From Deinococcus ruber (GTDB taxonomy: Bacteria; Deinococcota; Deinococci; Deinococcales; Deinococcaceae): a stretch of 27,327 nucleotides of DNA. The DNA lies in NCBI RefSeq assembly GCF_014648095.1, contig NZ_BMQL01000059.1, positions 1 through 27,327 on the forward strand. Reading direction: 5' to 3'. The notes beneath the pieces were generated by a model. The model had not been told where the DNA came from, did not search any database, and saw nothing but the letters and a program-made list of their open reading frames with translations. A program made the translations under genes and the position numbers. Below are positions 7,931 to 16,243 of the stretch, one piece after another. How positions within the stretch are numbered: the first letter of the stretch is position 1; every line of letters begins with the position of its first letter.

Positions 7931-8383
7931 ATGACCACTGATGAACAGACGTTGCTGCTGCAAGAAGGCGATCGCCTGGCGGCTGAATTCTCAAGGCGGT
8001 TTGACGCAGCGGAAGACCGCCTGCAGTTGATTGGGCGCACCTTGACCACGAATCTCGTGCAGGTTTTCATGACCACCATCGAGGATGTGACGCGCCGGGC
8101 CGGGAAACCGCACCGAACCCTGCTCCTGCAGGATGAGGTCGGCTGGCCGGAGATCGTGATCGTCTCGGCGGACGGAGAGATCCGCGACCGCCTGGCGGTC
8201 ATGACCCTGCTGCAACAGGCCTTCTTTTCGGGCGGGCGTGTGCGTCCGGCGGTCGCAGTGCCCCTGCAGGCAGCCGTGCAGGCCAGCAATGAGCACCTGA
8301 CCATCCGGGCGTTGGTGGCGTGCCTGAAGGCCAAACCTGTCCTGGACGTCAGTCGGCCGTACCTCACACGTCTCCTCCGCTGA
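7931..8383 (+). CDS. Hypothetical protein, 150 aa
   Basis: A cytoplasmic, soluble protein with no signal peptide or membrane segment. The N-terminal half is helical and charged (LLLQEGDRLAAEFSRRFDAAEDRLQLIGRTLTTN), followed by VFMTTIEDVTRRAGKP. The middle is beta-like (RTLLLQDEVGWPEIVIVSADGEI), and the C-terminal half is helical (LAVMTLLQQAFF, LTIRALVACLKAKP). I do not recognise the family and see no catalytic motif. No ribosome-binding site precedes the ATG, but a -10-like hexamer stands 6 nt upstream, so a leaderless transcript is likely. It stands alone between the exonuclease relic and a non-coding stretch, and a link to the neighbouring regulators cannot be judged. Confidence 0.72.
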   Translation: MTTDEQTLLLQEGDRLAAEFSRRFDAAEDRLQLIGRTLTTNLVQVFMTTIEDVTRRAGKPHRTLLLQDEVGWPEIVIVSADGEIRDRLAVMTLLQQAFFSGGRVRPAVAVPLQAAVQASNEHLTIRALVACLKAKPVLDVSRPYLTRLLR

Positions 8384-8966
8384 CGCTGCACGCCCCGCGC
8401 GGCCGGGTGCTCGCCCGCCTGCAACAGGGTTCGCTCGCTCGCAGGCCCTGCGCTTGACACGGGTGCTGGCCGCCGCGTACAAGGAGCACCCCCGTACCTT
8501 GCCGCCTCCTTCCCTGAGTCCGGGCGACGGGCTGACCAGTGACAAAGGGATCGTCCGTGTCAGTAGCTCCACCACGACGGTGCGCCATGTTCCTCAGGCG
8601 CGTAAAGAACAGGGCTACCGCTTCGCCCGCCTGGAGCCGGGGGAACGAACTCGGCTCCATCATCCATCTGGAGTTCGGGGGCTGGCTGCATGGTGCGTGC
8701 CGACCTCAGCACGGTTGTTGAGGTCCAGACGCCCATCGCCAGCACCGGCACACCGCGTCTCTGACGTGTGTCGGCGTCCTGCGTGGTGGCGCTCAGCCGG
8801 TGGTGCCCGGCCCCACTCCCGCTCCCCATGCGGACGACCGGTCGTTCCTGACGCAGGCCCAGGTGACGTTGCCGGCAGAAAGGGACGTTCGGTGCTGAGC
8901 CGGGCCGAGATCACGACGGGCTGGTGGCTGACTATCTGCAGGTCCCTGAACCAACGTCGCCTGGGT
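8384..8966. other. 583-bp stretch without a supported gene
   Basis: Every frame here is either an antisense shadow or lacks a start. Two short plus-strand pieces look faintly protein-like: GYRFARLEPGERTR near 8610-8655, and a 24-codon frame at about 8695-8769 containing STVVEVQTPIASTG. Neither has a ribosome-binding site. The stretch may be decayed coding DNA. Confidence 0.35.
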
Positions 8967-9803
8967 TCAGGCGCGGACAGCGCGGACAACCAGCAGTTCA
9001 GAGTCCAGCCGGGTGGTGCCGTCCTGCGCCGAATTGTGGGCGGTCCAGTGCGCCTGGAGGTCTGCGCGCAGCGCGGCCTGCCCTGCGGTGTCCAGCGCCG
9101 CGAACGCACGGTTGGTCGGGCCGTAGTACGTGCGGAAGAACTCGACCACCTCGGCGGGTCCGAACGGATACGCGAAGGGGTACGCGACGCGCTCGAAGTG
9201 CAGGGAGTTCACGCCTGCGCCCAGGCGTTCGCGTACCACCGCTTCGTCACCCCACAGCATCGGGGACGGCATCAGCGGAGACGGCGGAACATGCCGGTTC
9301 GTGACCTTGAACATGCCGCCGATAAAGCTGGCAGGCGTCCAGTTTCCCAGCACGATGTGTCCGTCTGTCCGGCAGACCCGCAGCAGTTCAGCTGCTACCC
9401 GCTCGGGACGGGGGGCGAACATGGCCCCCACCAGACTGCTGACCACGTCGAAGCTGGCATCCGGATACGGCAACTGCTCGGCGTCCCCCTCATCGAAGTG
9501 GGCGCTCAGTTGCTCGGCGGCGGCCCGGTCGCGTGCCTGCGCCACCAGATTCGACGCCAGATCGATTCCGGTGGCGTCGATCCCCGCCCGCGCTGCCGGA
9601 ATGACCAGTTGCCCCGCACCGCACGCCACGTCCAGCAGTCGGTCGTGTGGTCTGAGCTGCAGACCATTCAGAAACACCTGTGCGCCGGGTTCCAGATACC
9701 TGGCGAAGACCCCGTAATCACCGCTTTCCCAGGTGGCCTTCAGGCGGGCTTTGAGGGCCTGCATCTCGCTGCCTGGCTGCACTGCCGACGTCGTTCCCGT
9801 CAT
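8967..9803 (-). CDS. Class I SAM-dependent methyltransferase (UbiE/COQ5-like)
   Basis: A 278-aa methyltransferase. Motif I is [12 protein letters not shown], followed by the acidic strand-2 end in ATGIDLASN that binds the SAM ribose, then [16 protein letters not shown] (motif II region) and [19 protein letters not shown] (motif III). The C-terminal half ([33 protein letters not shown]) would shape the acceptor site and looks like enzymes that act on small molecules. The acceptor is unknown. An in-frame ATG exists at 9842, but I chose 9803 because GGGGAG lies 6 nt before it. It is divergent from the LAL regulator, with a 153-bp shared control region, and is its most likely local target (inference). 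Confidence 0.85.
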   Translation of the reverse strand: MTGTTSAVQPGSEMQALKARLKATWESGDYGVFARYLEPGAQVFLNGLQLRPHDRLLDVACGAGQLVIPAARAGIDATGIDLASNLVAQARDRAAAEQLSAHFDEGDAEQLPYPDASFDVVSSLVGAMFAPRPERVAAELLRVCRTDGHIVLGNWTPASFIGGMFKVTNRHVPPSPLMPSPMLWGDEAVVRERLGAGVNSLHFERVAYPFAYPFGPAEVVEFFRTYYGPTNRAFAALDTAGQAALRADLQAHWTAHNSAQDGTTRLDSELLVVRAVRA

Positions 9804-9956
9804 GTCGTTCTCCCCGGTGGACGGCTGTGTTCGGCGTTCCACCTGACCTCAGGCTAGGCGTCCCCGAGGGACGAGTGGTACGGGGTTCTACGGTATCCGG
9901 GCGGGGCAGTTACGGGGCGTGCCGCGGCGGTACACACGCAGTACGCTGAGGGGCGT
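9804..9956. promoter_or_regulatory. Divergent control region between methyltransferase and LAL regulator
   Basis: It contains an inverted repeat CCTGA-CC-TCAGG at 9842-9853 and three copies of TACGG starting at 9879, 9889 and 9911, spaced 10 and 22 bp apart. A TACGCT -10 box at 9942-9947 lies 9 nt before the LAL start. A TAGCCT on the minus strand near 9855 could serve the methyltransferase, but weakly. The repeats are candidate regulator sites only. Confidence 0.4.
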
Positions 9957-12863
9957 ATGGGCAACCTTCAGCGCGGTGCGGGCAGGCAGGCCCTGATCGG
10001 TCGTTCCCAGGAGCAGGCGGCGCTGCTGCAGGCGCTCGACCGGGCCGGCCGGGGACACGGCGGGGTGCTGCTGGTGGTAGGCGAGGCGGGCATCGGAAAG
10101 ACCCGTCTGGTCGAATCGGTGCTGTCCGGGCAGCGCGTTCCGGTTCTTCGTGCGCCGTCGCGTGAGACCCAGCTGGCCTCACCGTACGCGCCGCTGTCCG
10201 CGCTGCTGCGTGCCCAGGTGTCGCGTTCGCCTGCCTCCTTCGATCACTTGCCGTTCAGAGAGCAGCTGCTGCCGCTGCTGCCCGAACTGCGGCTGCACGT
10301 GCCACACGGTGGCAGCACCCCGGCGGGCTTCCTGGACGCTGTGTGCGGAGCGGTCCGGTGTCTGACCGATGACGGCCCTGTGGTGCTGCTGCTGGAGGAT
10401 CTCCAGTGGGCCGATCACGCAACGCTCGACCTGTTGCCCTCGCTGGCTGAGTGGCTCGCAGATCGCCCCGCCCTGCTGATCGGCACCTACCGGCGAGAAG
10501 AAATGCCGCGCGGTCATCGTCTCCGGCATGCCCGGCAGGCGCTGAAACGTGCCGACGCGCTGCAGGAGATCAGCGTGGATGCCCTGACGCCCCCTGACGC
10601 GGCTGAACTGATCGCCCACACGCTCGGGCAGCCGGTCTCGGCAGCACTGGCGGCGCAGCTGTTCGGGCGCACGGAAGGGGTGCCGCTGTTCATTGAGGAA
10701 CTGGCCCTGGCGCTTCAGGCGGGCGAGCGGCTGGCATCCGGACCTGACGGGTGCCTCGATCTGATTGCCCCAGGAACGGTCGAGCTGCCCTGGACGCTCC
10801 GGGAGGCCATTGTGCTGGGACTCGACCGCCTTCCCGCCGGAGCCAGAGTGGCCGCCGAGGTGGCGGCCGTCCTGGGTCACGCGTTCGACGCGAATATGCT
10901 GCTGGACCTGCTGCAGGACGACGCGGCGTTCGATGCTCTCAGCGAAGGTGGACTGATTGCCGAGCGGCACGGCGGCGCGTCGTTCCGGCATGCCCTGATC
11001 CGTGACGCGGTGTATGCCGGGATTCCCTGGGCACGGCGGCGCACGCTGCACCGACAGGTGGCCGCGCACCTGGAAGCGGCCCGCGCCGCCCCTGGCATCA
11101 CGGCCGAGCACTGGCTGGCTGGACACGAACCCGAGCGGGCGAGAGCGGCGCTGCTGGCAGCGGCCGAAACGTCCTGCCGCCTGCATGCGTACCACGACGC
11201 GGCAGAAGCGGCAGGGCGGGCGCTGGAACTGTGGCCGACCGGCGTGGACGAAGCGCGGCGGCTTGATGTCCTCGATCAGCTCGGCCAGTGTGCTCAGGCG
11301 TGCGGCCTGCTGAGCGAGGCGGGCCGGGCGTGGCGTGAGGCGGCCCAGGCCCGGCGGGACGCGGGAGACCTCCAGGGCGCAGCGGCGGCGCAGCATCGCC
11401 TGGCCGGAGCGCTCGAACTTCAGGGCCTGTGGGAAGGCGCGCTGGAGGCCCGGCGGGTGGCGGCCGACGCGTTCGCCGCCTGTGAAGCTTGGGCCGCGGC
11501 CGCCGAGGAGCGGCTGGCGATTGGCAGCACGCTGCGGGCCGCGGGCCGCAACACTGCCGCGCTCGCGGTGCTGGCCCGCGCACTCGACGATGCCCGCCGG
11601 GCCCGGCGGGCGGATCTGGAAGCCCGGATTTTGGGTCAGGAGGGCAACGCCCGCGCCCGAAGTGGACAGGTCGAGCAGGGCCTGCGGGTGGGCCGGGAGG
11701 GCGTGTCCCTCGCGGTGGCGGGCGGTCATACCAGCGCGACCGTCGAAACGCTTCACCGCCTCGCCGACACGCTCGAACACGCCGGAGACTACCTCGCGGC
11801 ACGCTCGACCTACGCCGACGCCTTCGACCTGTGCGGGGCGAGCGGCCCCGCAGCCTTCGCGTGCCGGGCGTGCGTGACCGTGCCGCTGTATCAGAACGGA
11901 GTCTGGGACAGGGCCATGACCGAGTGCCGCACGGTGCTGACGTCTTCAGATGCACCCGTCGTTCCCAGAGCCGTTGCCGGGGCCATGCTGGGCACGCTGC
12001 TGGCGCACCGGGGACAACCTGCCCGCGCCCGCCCGTACCTGCTGGAAGCCCGCTCCGTCGCCCAGCAGCTTGGCCTCGCTGCCGTGCATCTGCGGGCGCT
12101 GTGGGGCCTCGCGCTGGCCGCGGACGCAGCGGGGCAACCACAGATCGCCACCGAGCGGATACGGGACCTGCTGGATGTGTGGGACGGTGTCGAAGATCAT
12201 TACCACATCCTGTTCCCCCTGCGCTGGGCGTCCAGCGTGGCCGCGGCGCACCCGGGTGCAGACGCGGAGCTGCAGCGCATCACGCACGTCCTGAGCCGCG
12301 CTGCCGACCTGAACGGCGGCCCGGTGGCGTTCTCGGCGCTGGCGCACGCGCTCGGCGAACTGGCATGGCTCGGCGGTCATCCGGAGGCGGCGTCGAGACA
12401 GTTCGAAACGGCTGTTCGCCTGCTGCGTGACACTGGCACGCCGTTCGAGGAAGCTTCGACGCGCCTGAGAGCGGGGCAGGTGCTGGCGGCGCTGGGTCTG
12501 CGGGCACCCGCCACCGAGCATCTGGTGGCGGCCCATCACACAGCCCGGACGCTGAATGCCGCGCGGCTGACACAGCAGGCCGCCGGCGCGCTGGACGCCC
12601 TGGGCGAGCATGTGGCGCGGCGCGGCACGCGAACGCTTCTCGGTTCCGCTGATCTGGGACTGACCCGGCGACAAGTCGAGGTGCTGAGGCGATTGGCACA
12701 GGGACACAGTGACAAAGCCATCGCCGCTGAACTGCGGCTCAGCCCCAGAACAGTGGAAATGCACGTCAGTCGTCTGCTGGCCAGCCTGGACAGCCGCTCG
12801 CGGACAGAAGCGGTGGTGAAGGCGACCGAGTTGGGCCTGCTCGCCGCATCTGTGCCGCGCTGA
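9957..12863 (+). CDS. LAL-family regulator (STAND ATPase plus LuxR-type HTH)
   Basis: A 968-aa ATP-dependent transcription regulator of the large LuxR (LAL/MalT-like) family. The AAA/STAND NTPase starts at once: Walker A GEAGIGKT at 42-49, Walker B VVLLLEDLQWAD at about 142-153, and the conserved GVPLFIEEL region downstream. The middle (about 350-890) is a run of TPR-like helical hairpins, normally a ligand-sensing and oligomerisation arm. Residues about 902-961 are a GerE/LuxR HTH (LTRRQVEVLRRLAQGHSDKAIA, then SPRTVEMHVSRLL). ATG at 9957 follows GAGGGG by 4 nt and a TACGCT box by 9 nt, so the leader is very short. ATP and an unknown inducer would switch it on. It is divergent from the methyltransferase. 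A gene about 0.5 kb downstream encodes a lipoprotein. Confidence 0.92.
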   Translation: MGNLQRGAGRQALIGRSQEQAALLQALDRAGRGHGGVLLVVGEAGIGKTRLVESVLSGQRVPVLRAPSRETQLASPYAPLSALLRAQVSRSPASFDHLPFREQLLPLLPELRLHVPHGGSTPAGFLDAVCGAVRCLTDDGPVVLLLEDLQWADHATLDLLPSLAEWLADRPALLIGTYRREEMPRGHRLRHARQALKRADALQEISVDALTPPDAAELIAHTLGQPVSAALAAQLFGRTEGVPLFIEELALALQAGERLASGPDGCLDLIAPGTVELPWTLREAIVLGLDRLPAGARVAAEVAAVLGHAFDANMLLDLLQDDAAFDALSEGGLIAERHGGASFRHALIRDAVYAGIPWARRRTLHRQVAAHLEAARAAPGITAEHWLAGHEPERARAALLAAAETSCRLHAYHDAAEAAGRALELWPTGVDEARRLDVLDQLGQCAQACGLLSEAGRAWREAAQARRDAGDLQGAAAAQHRLAGALELQGLWEGALEARRVAADAFAACEAWAAAAEERLAIGSTLRAAGRNTAALAVLARALDDARRARRADLEARILGQEGNARARSGQVEQGLRVGREGVSLAVAGGHTSATVETLHRLADTLEHAGDYLAARSTYADAFDLCGASGPAAFACRACVTVPLYQNGVWDRAMTECRTVLTSSDAPVVPRAVAGAMLGTLLAHRGQPARARPYLLEARSVAQQLGLAAVHLRALWGLALAADAAGQPQIATERIRDLLDVWDGVEDHYHILFPLRWASSVAAAHPGADAELQRITHVLSRAADLNGGPVAFSALAHALGELAWLGGHPEAASRQFETAVRLLRDTGTPFEEASTRLRAGQVLAALGLRAPATEHLVAAHHTARTLNAARLTQQAAGALDALGEHVARRGTRTLLGSADLGLTRRQVEVLRRLAQGHSDKAIAAELRLSPRTVEMHVSRLLASLDSRSRTEAVVKATELGLLAASVPR

Positions 12864-12988
12864 ACCGGCGCTCCGACAGGGCGCCAGCAGCGGCGGTTGC
12901 GTCCCGGATGCCTGAGCAGACGGTCTGACACCGGCGCGCACAGTCCGCAGTCCACCGGTCACATCACAGCCGCGAGGTGTGCTCCTGT

Positions 12989-13025
12989 CCGCGCCGATCA
13001 CGCTGCAATCAGGGGGCGCTTTTTA
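12989..13025 (+). terminator. Possible intrinsic terminator after the LAL gene
   Basis: GCGCCGAT can pair with ATC-agg-GGCGC across a short loop, and TTTTT follows directly (13020-13024). The stem is imperfect. It lies about 125 nt after the LAL stop codon. Confidence 0.4.
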
Positions 13026-13073
13026 CCCTGTCAGGCATCGGGGACAGCACCTCCCCGAAAAGGAGAACGCGCC

Positions 13074-13136
13074 ATGATCATGACCCACGCCGCCTGCCCG
13101 GCCCGGCTGCCCACTCGCACGCTCACGCACAGCTGA
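13074..13136 (+). CDS. 20-codon ORF with a strong ribosome-binding site
   Basis: AAAAGGAG stands 8 nt before an ATG at 13074, the strongest Shine-Dalgarno in this part of the window, yet the frame (starts MIMTHAACPA, ends TRTLTHS) stops after 20 codons. It could be a leader peptide for the lipoprotein gene 243 nt downstream, or the intact start of a gene whose body has been lost or frameshifted. A TACCCT box at 13024-13029 could be its -10. No family is recognised. The rest of 12864-13378 holds nothing else I can support. Confidence 0.3.
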   Translation: MIMTHAACPARLPTRTLTHS

Positions 13137-13378
13137 GCCGCGGCGCCCTGCCCTGTTGTCCGGAAGCGGGCCGACGTCGGGCCGCTCAGCGGAAGACGCC
13201 CACAGCGAGCGCCACCCCCATCCCGTTCACCGCCGCGCCGACCCGGCGCCCTGTGGACTGCCTTGTCCTGCTGTTCACACCCGAGACCCTACAGCCGACG
13301 TGTGCGGGGGACACCGCTGCGTTCACCCCGAAGGTGGGCAGCGTTCGCACACATGCAGCACCCACGAAAGGAAGACCC

Positions 13379-14908
13379 ATGAACACACACTTTGGACTGC
13401 TCGCCCTGCTCGCTCTGACCCTGGCGGCGTGTGGCACGGCCCCCAGCCCGGCAGGTCAGCCCGGCGATCCGTCCCCGCTGCCGAATCCGGGCATTGACGG
13501 ACGCACGCCCAGACCCGTGAATGTCCAGATCACGCTGGAGAGCGGACACACAGCCGAGGGCGTGTTGACGCCCACCGGCGGGACTCTCACCGCCACTGCT
13601 GCCGACGGGACCACCTTTACACTCACTGCTCCGGAAAACGCGGTGCTCAGCCCCCTGAAGGTCAAGATGACACCGGTGGCGCAGGTCTCGGGCCTGAACG
13701 GAGCGAACACGTATGTGGCCGCCGTGCACCTGGAACCCGAGGGCACCGAATTCCTGGAGCCGCTGCGCCTCAAGATCAGCGCTCCCCACGCGCTCGACAC
13801 GCACCTGCTGCGCGGCTTCAACTCGCACCGGCCCGGCAGCGAATTCTATTTTCAGGGCCGGAGTGTCGAGGGCAACACAGCGACCCTGCAGCTGACGCAC
13901 TTCTCAAATCCCGGGATCGCTGTCGTCGCTGACGACGATCTGATCGTGCCGATTCCGACCGATGCGCGTGACCGGCTGGAAAACGATCTGGCGCAGCCGA
14001 CCCGGGCGAGTATGGAAATCCTGGGCGACTTCTCCGGGTGGATCGAGCCGGATCTGAAGCACGCTGCGTCGAGCGACAGTGCGCTTCGGCAGGCCATCCG
14101 AGAGTTTGTCACCTGGCGCACCGAGGTCGAGCGCGCAGGGCTGAGCGACCGTTTCAGATCTGAAACCTTTCAGGGCTGGACGCTGATCGCCCAGGGCATC
14201 GAGGCGGCCGTGGAGCGCGCACATGCCGAATGTGCCGTCAACAACGACCTGAGCCGGGTGCGCGACATCCTCACATGGATGTCGTGGGTTAAACGCAATC
14301 CGCGCCTGAGTCCTTACTTCAGCGGTCAGGTGGCCCACTTCGAGCAGCTTGCCCGCGACTGTGCGAGCTTTGAACTGGACGTCCAGTCCACCGTCAGTGG
14401 CGATCAGGACGGCGCGGTCGTGGGTACCGGCATTCACCTGGCGATTCCGCTGCAACCCGGCTCAGGCGACCTGCTGACACACCTGGAAGCGGCAGGTCCA
14501 GTGCAGGTCCTGGGGTACGCTGCCGACATTTCAGCCGACAGCGGCTGCACGGTGAGCCCGCTGTCGGCAACCCTGCAGGGGGACACTCAGGCCGCGCTGG
14601 ACCTGCTGTGGGCGGGTGACAGTGCGGCTCCGGTCGCGGTCACGCTCGATCCTCCGGTGGTCACCGTGTCGGTCGGCATCACCTGTCCGGACAACGGCAG
14701 TTTTACGACCCAACTGCCCACCTGGAGGACCTGGTTCATGGCCGCGCATCAGGATGAGTGTTCAGCGCTGGGCTGCCTGCGAATCGAGGACTGGGAGGCG
14801 GGAACGGGAGCGGAGTTTGCCCGCAAAACCTACCAGCGCACCGCCGTATCGAATGGTCTGGAACTCTCCGAATCCACCACCCTGACGCTGCGCCACACGC
14901 CTCACTGA
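13379..14908 (+). CDS. Secreted lipoprotein of unknown function, 509 aa
   Basis: The start MNTHFGLLALLALTLAACGT is a type II signal peptide with lipobox LAAC and the lipidated Cys at residue 18, so the mature protein should be anchored on the cell envelope. A Pro/Gly-rich linker (residues about 22-45) precedes a beta-rich domain (VNVQITLESGHTAEGV, GTLTATAADGTTFTL, LSPLKVKMTPV) that resembles immunoglobulin-like or ZU5-like folds. A helical middle follows, and then a second beta-rich part with paired Cys residues (CTVSP, ITCPD, CSALGC). No enzymatic motif is seen. AAGGAAG lies 5 nt before the ATG. The frame is open upstream to about 12977, but the lipobox fixes this start. I do not recognise a named family. 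Confidence 0.82.
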   Translation: MNTHFGLLALLALTLAACGTAPSPAGQPGDPSPLPNPGIDGRTPRPVNVQITLESGHTAEGVLTPTGGTLTATAADGTTFTLTAPENAVLSPLKVKMTPVAQVSGLNGANTYVAAVHLEPEGTEFLEPLRLKISAPHALDTHLLRGFNSHRPGSEFYFQGRSVEGNTATLQLTHFSNPGIAVVADDDLIVPIPTDARDRLENDLAQPTRASMEILGDFSGWIEPDLKHAASSDSALRQAIREFVTWRTEVERAGLSDRFRSETFQGWTLIAQGIEAAVERAHAECAVNNDLSRVRDILTWMSWVKRNPRLSPYFSGQVAHFEQLARDCASFELDVQSTVSGDQDGAVVGTGIHLAIPLQPGSGDLLTHLEAAGPVQVLGYAADISADSGCTVSPLSATLQGDTQAALDLLWAGDSAAPVAVTLDPPVVTVSVGITCPDNGSFTTQLPTWRTWFMAAHQDECSALGCLRIEDWEAGTGAEFARKTYQRTAVSNGLELSESTTLTLRHTPH

Positions 14909-14916
14909 AGGAACGC

Positions 14917-14944
14917 GGGGCGAAGCACGGGTTCTTCGCCTCCC
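14917..14944 (+). terminator. Hairpin just after the lipoprotein gene
   Basis: GGGGCGAAG pairs with CTTCGCCtCCCC (core 7-bp arms at 14919-14925 and 14934-14940), ending 36 nt after the stop codon. There is no T-run, so it may stabilise the mRNA 3' end or act with another factor. The rest of the stretch up to 15225 shows no gene. Confidence 0.4.
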
Positions 14945-15225
14945 CTGTCCAACTGGCCGCCCGACTCCCAGAGCCCTGCTGGAGGGCCGGGCGGCAGCCG
15001 CGACCATCGGAAGACTGAAGGCTTCGCGATTGCCTGGATGGGCGTGGGGACTCAACGGGCAGTCGGTGCAGCTGAACGGTGTGTCAGTGCAGACGGCCTG
15101 AGCAACGCTCGATGTGAATCTGTCCTGTGTGGAAGAATGATGGGCGTTACGTTTTTGGCTGATTCTGTTGGACGATCAGGGTCACCATGACGACCGTCAG
15201 GTCCACGCACCGGCCAGGAGACTCC

Positions 15226-15880
15226 ATGCACCTTCTGCGCACAGCTGCTGGCATCAACAACCCCAGTACTGACGCTGCGCTGGTCGAACTTCTGGGCAAG
15301 CCGGTCGCTGAAGCCAACGCCCTGTGTATCCCCACGCGGTCTACGGACACTCTCAGAGCACCCTGACAAGGCCTGGAATTTTATCAGCGGACGAGAACTG
15401 CGGTGCCCCATGACCGCGCTGGGCTGGCACTCGCTGGGCGTGCTGGAACTGACGACGCTGCCCGGCATCGGCGTGGGTCCCCTGGGTCGAGCAAGCCGCT
15501 GTCCTGCTGGTCAACGGCGGTGACGCCCTGTCCGTGTCTCACTGGCTGCGGGCGTCCGGCCTGGCCGCGCTGCTGCCGTCGCTGCGCGGAAAGGTCTGGG
15601 TGGGCCTGAGTGCCGGAAGGATGGTGATAACGCCGCGAATCGGAGAAGAATTCGTCGGCTGGACGTCACCCACCGGAAACGACGAAACGCGGAGCGTGGT
15701 CGATTTTTCCGCACCTGAACCACGTGGATCGACCAGACAACAACTTGGCCAATGCCCAGCCGTGGGCCGCCAACCTCTCGGGACCGGCGTACTCGATCGA
15801 CGACGAAACAGCCATCAACGTGCAGGACGGCATCACCAAAGTCAGCTCGGAAAGTCAGTGGCGGCTGCTGACGCCCTCAC
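15226..15880 (+). pseudogene. Peptidase E (family S51) pseudogene with at least three frameshifts
   Basis: A normal start remains: GGAG 6 nt before the ATG at 15226, then LRTAAGINNPSTDAALVELL and GKPVAEANALCIPT in frame 0. The reading then needs frame +1 (WNFISGRELRCPM, LGWHSLGVLELTTLPGIG), frame +2 (VLLVNGGDALSVSHWLRASG, VWVGLSAGRMVITPRIGEEF, GWTSPTGNDET) and frame 0 again (HVDRPDNNLANAQPW, GPAYSIDDETAINVQDG). This is the whole order of peptidase S51 (dipeptidase E), including the nucleophile motif G-L-S-A-G and the NGGDAL strand. An intact enzyme would cleave Asp-X dipeptides in the cytoplasm. The product here cannot be full length. Confidence 0.85.
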
Positions 15881-15979
15881 GATGGAAGAGTCGAGCAGCC
15901 TCCTTCCGGTGCGGCAGGCTGTTCCGTGCAGGCTGTCAGCTGACGCCCTCACACGGCGGCGCTGAATCCATGACCAGCA

Positions 15980-16001
15980 CCGCTGCATGGACGTGCAGCG
16001 G
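15980..16001. repeat. Hairpin CCGCTGCA-N6-TGCAGCGG
   Basis: Perfect 8-bp arms at 15980-15987 and 15994-16001. It lies between the peptidase E pseudogene and the strong terminator, with no gene of its own. Its role is unknown. Confidence 0.45.
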
Positions 16002-16057
16002 TCATCAGAGAAGACATCCTGCCATCGATGGGCATGGCCCTCCAGTGCATCTCGGAG

Positions 16058-16100
16058 TGAGTGGACCGCAATCGGCTGTTGCGGTCCACTCATTTGTTTG
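16058..16100 (+). terminator. Strong intrinsic terminator
   Basis: TGAGTGGACCGCAA (16058-16071) pairs perfectly with TTGCGGTCCACTCA (16079-16092) around a 7-nt loop, and TTTGTTTG follows. The 14-bp stem with a T-rich tail is the clearest terminator in the window. It would end transcription arriving from the peptidase E pseudogene and insulate the EAL gene. The stem also fits a terminator on the minus strand, but the tail there is less T-rich. The remaining bases up to 16243 are AT-richer and presumably hold the EAL promoter, which I cannot place. Confidence 0.8.
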
Positions 16101-16243
16101 ATGAATCAGCACGCTCAGTCAACGTCAGTGAACTATGAAGGGAGTGAGTGATGAAATATATATCCTGATGTGATGCAGGAATGATTTTCTGAAGTGGTGA
16201 AATCGCTGCTCCGCCTCATATTCAGTCTCTGGCATTTCATACG

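Noticed and set aside
8454..9857. Plus-strand open frame of 467 codons
   Set aside because: It is antisense to the methyltransferase, whose SAM motifs are clear, and its translation is Arg/Pro/Gly-rich without domains.
16148..16176. GTGATGA and GTGATGC spaced 22 bp apart upstream of the EAL gene, a possible SARP site
   Set aside because: The spacing is a multiple of 11, but no -10 hexamer follows at 8-9 bp and the intermediate position does not match.
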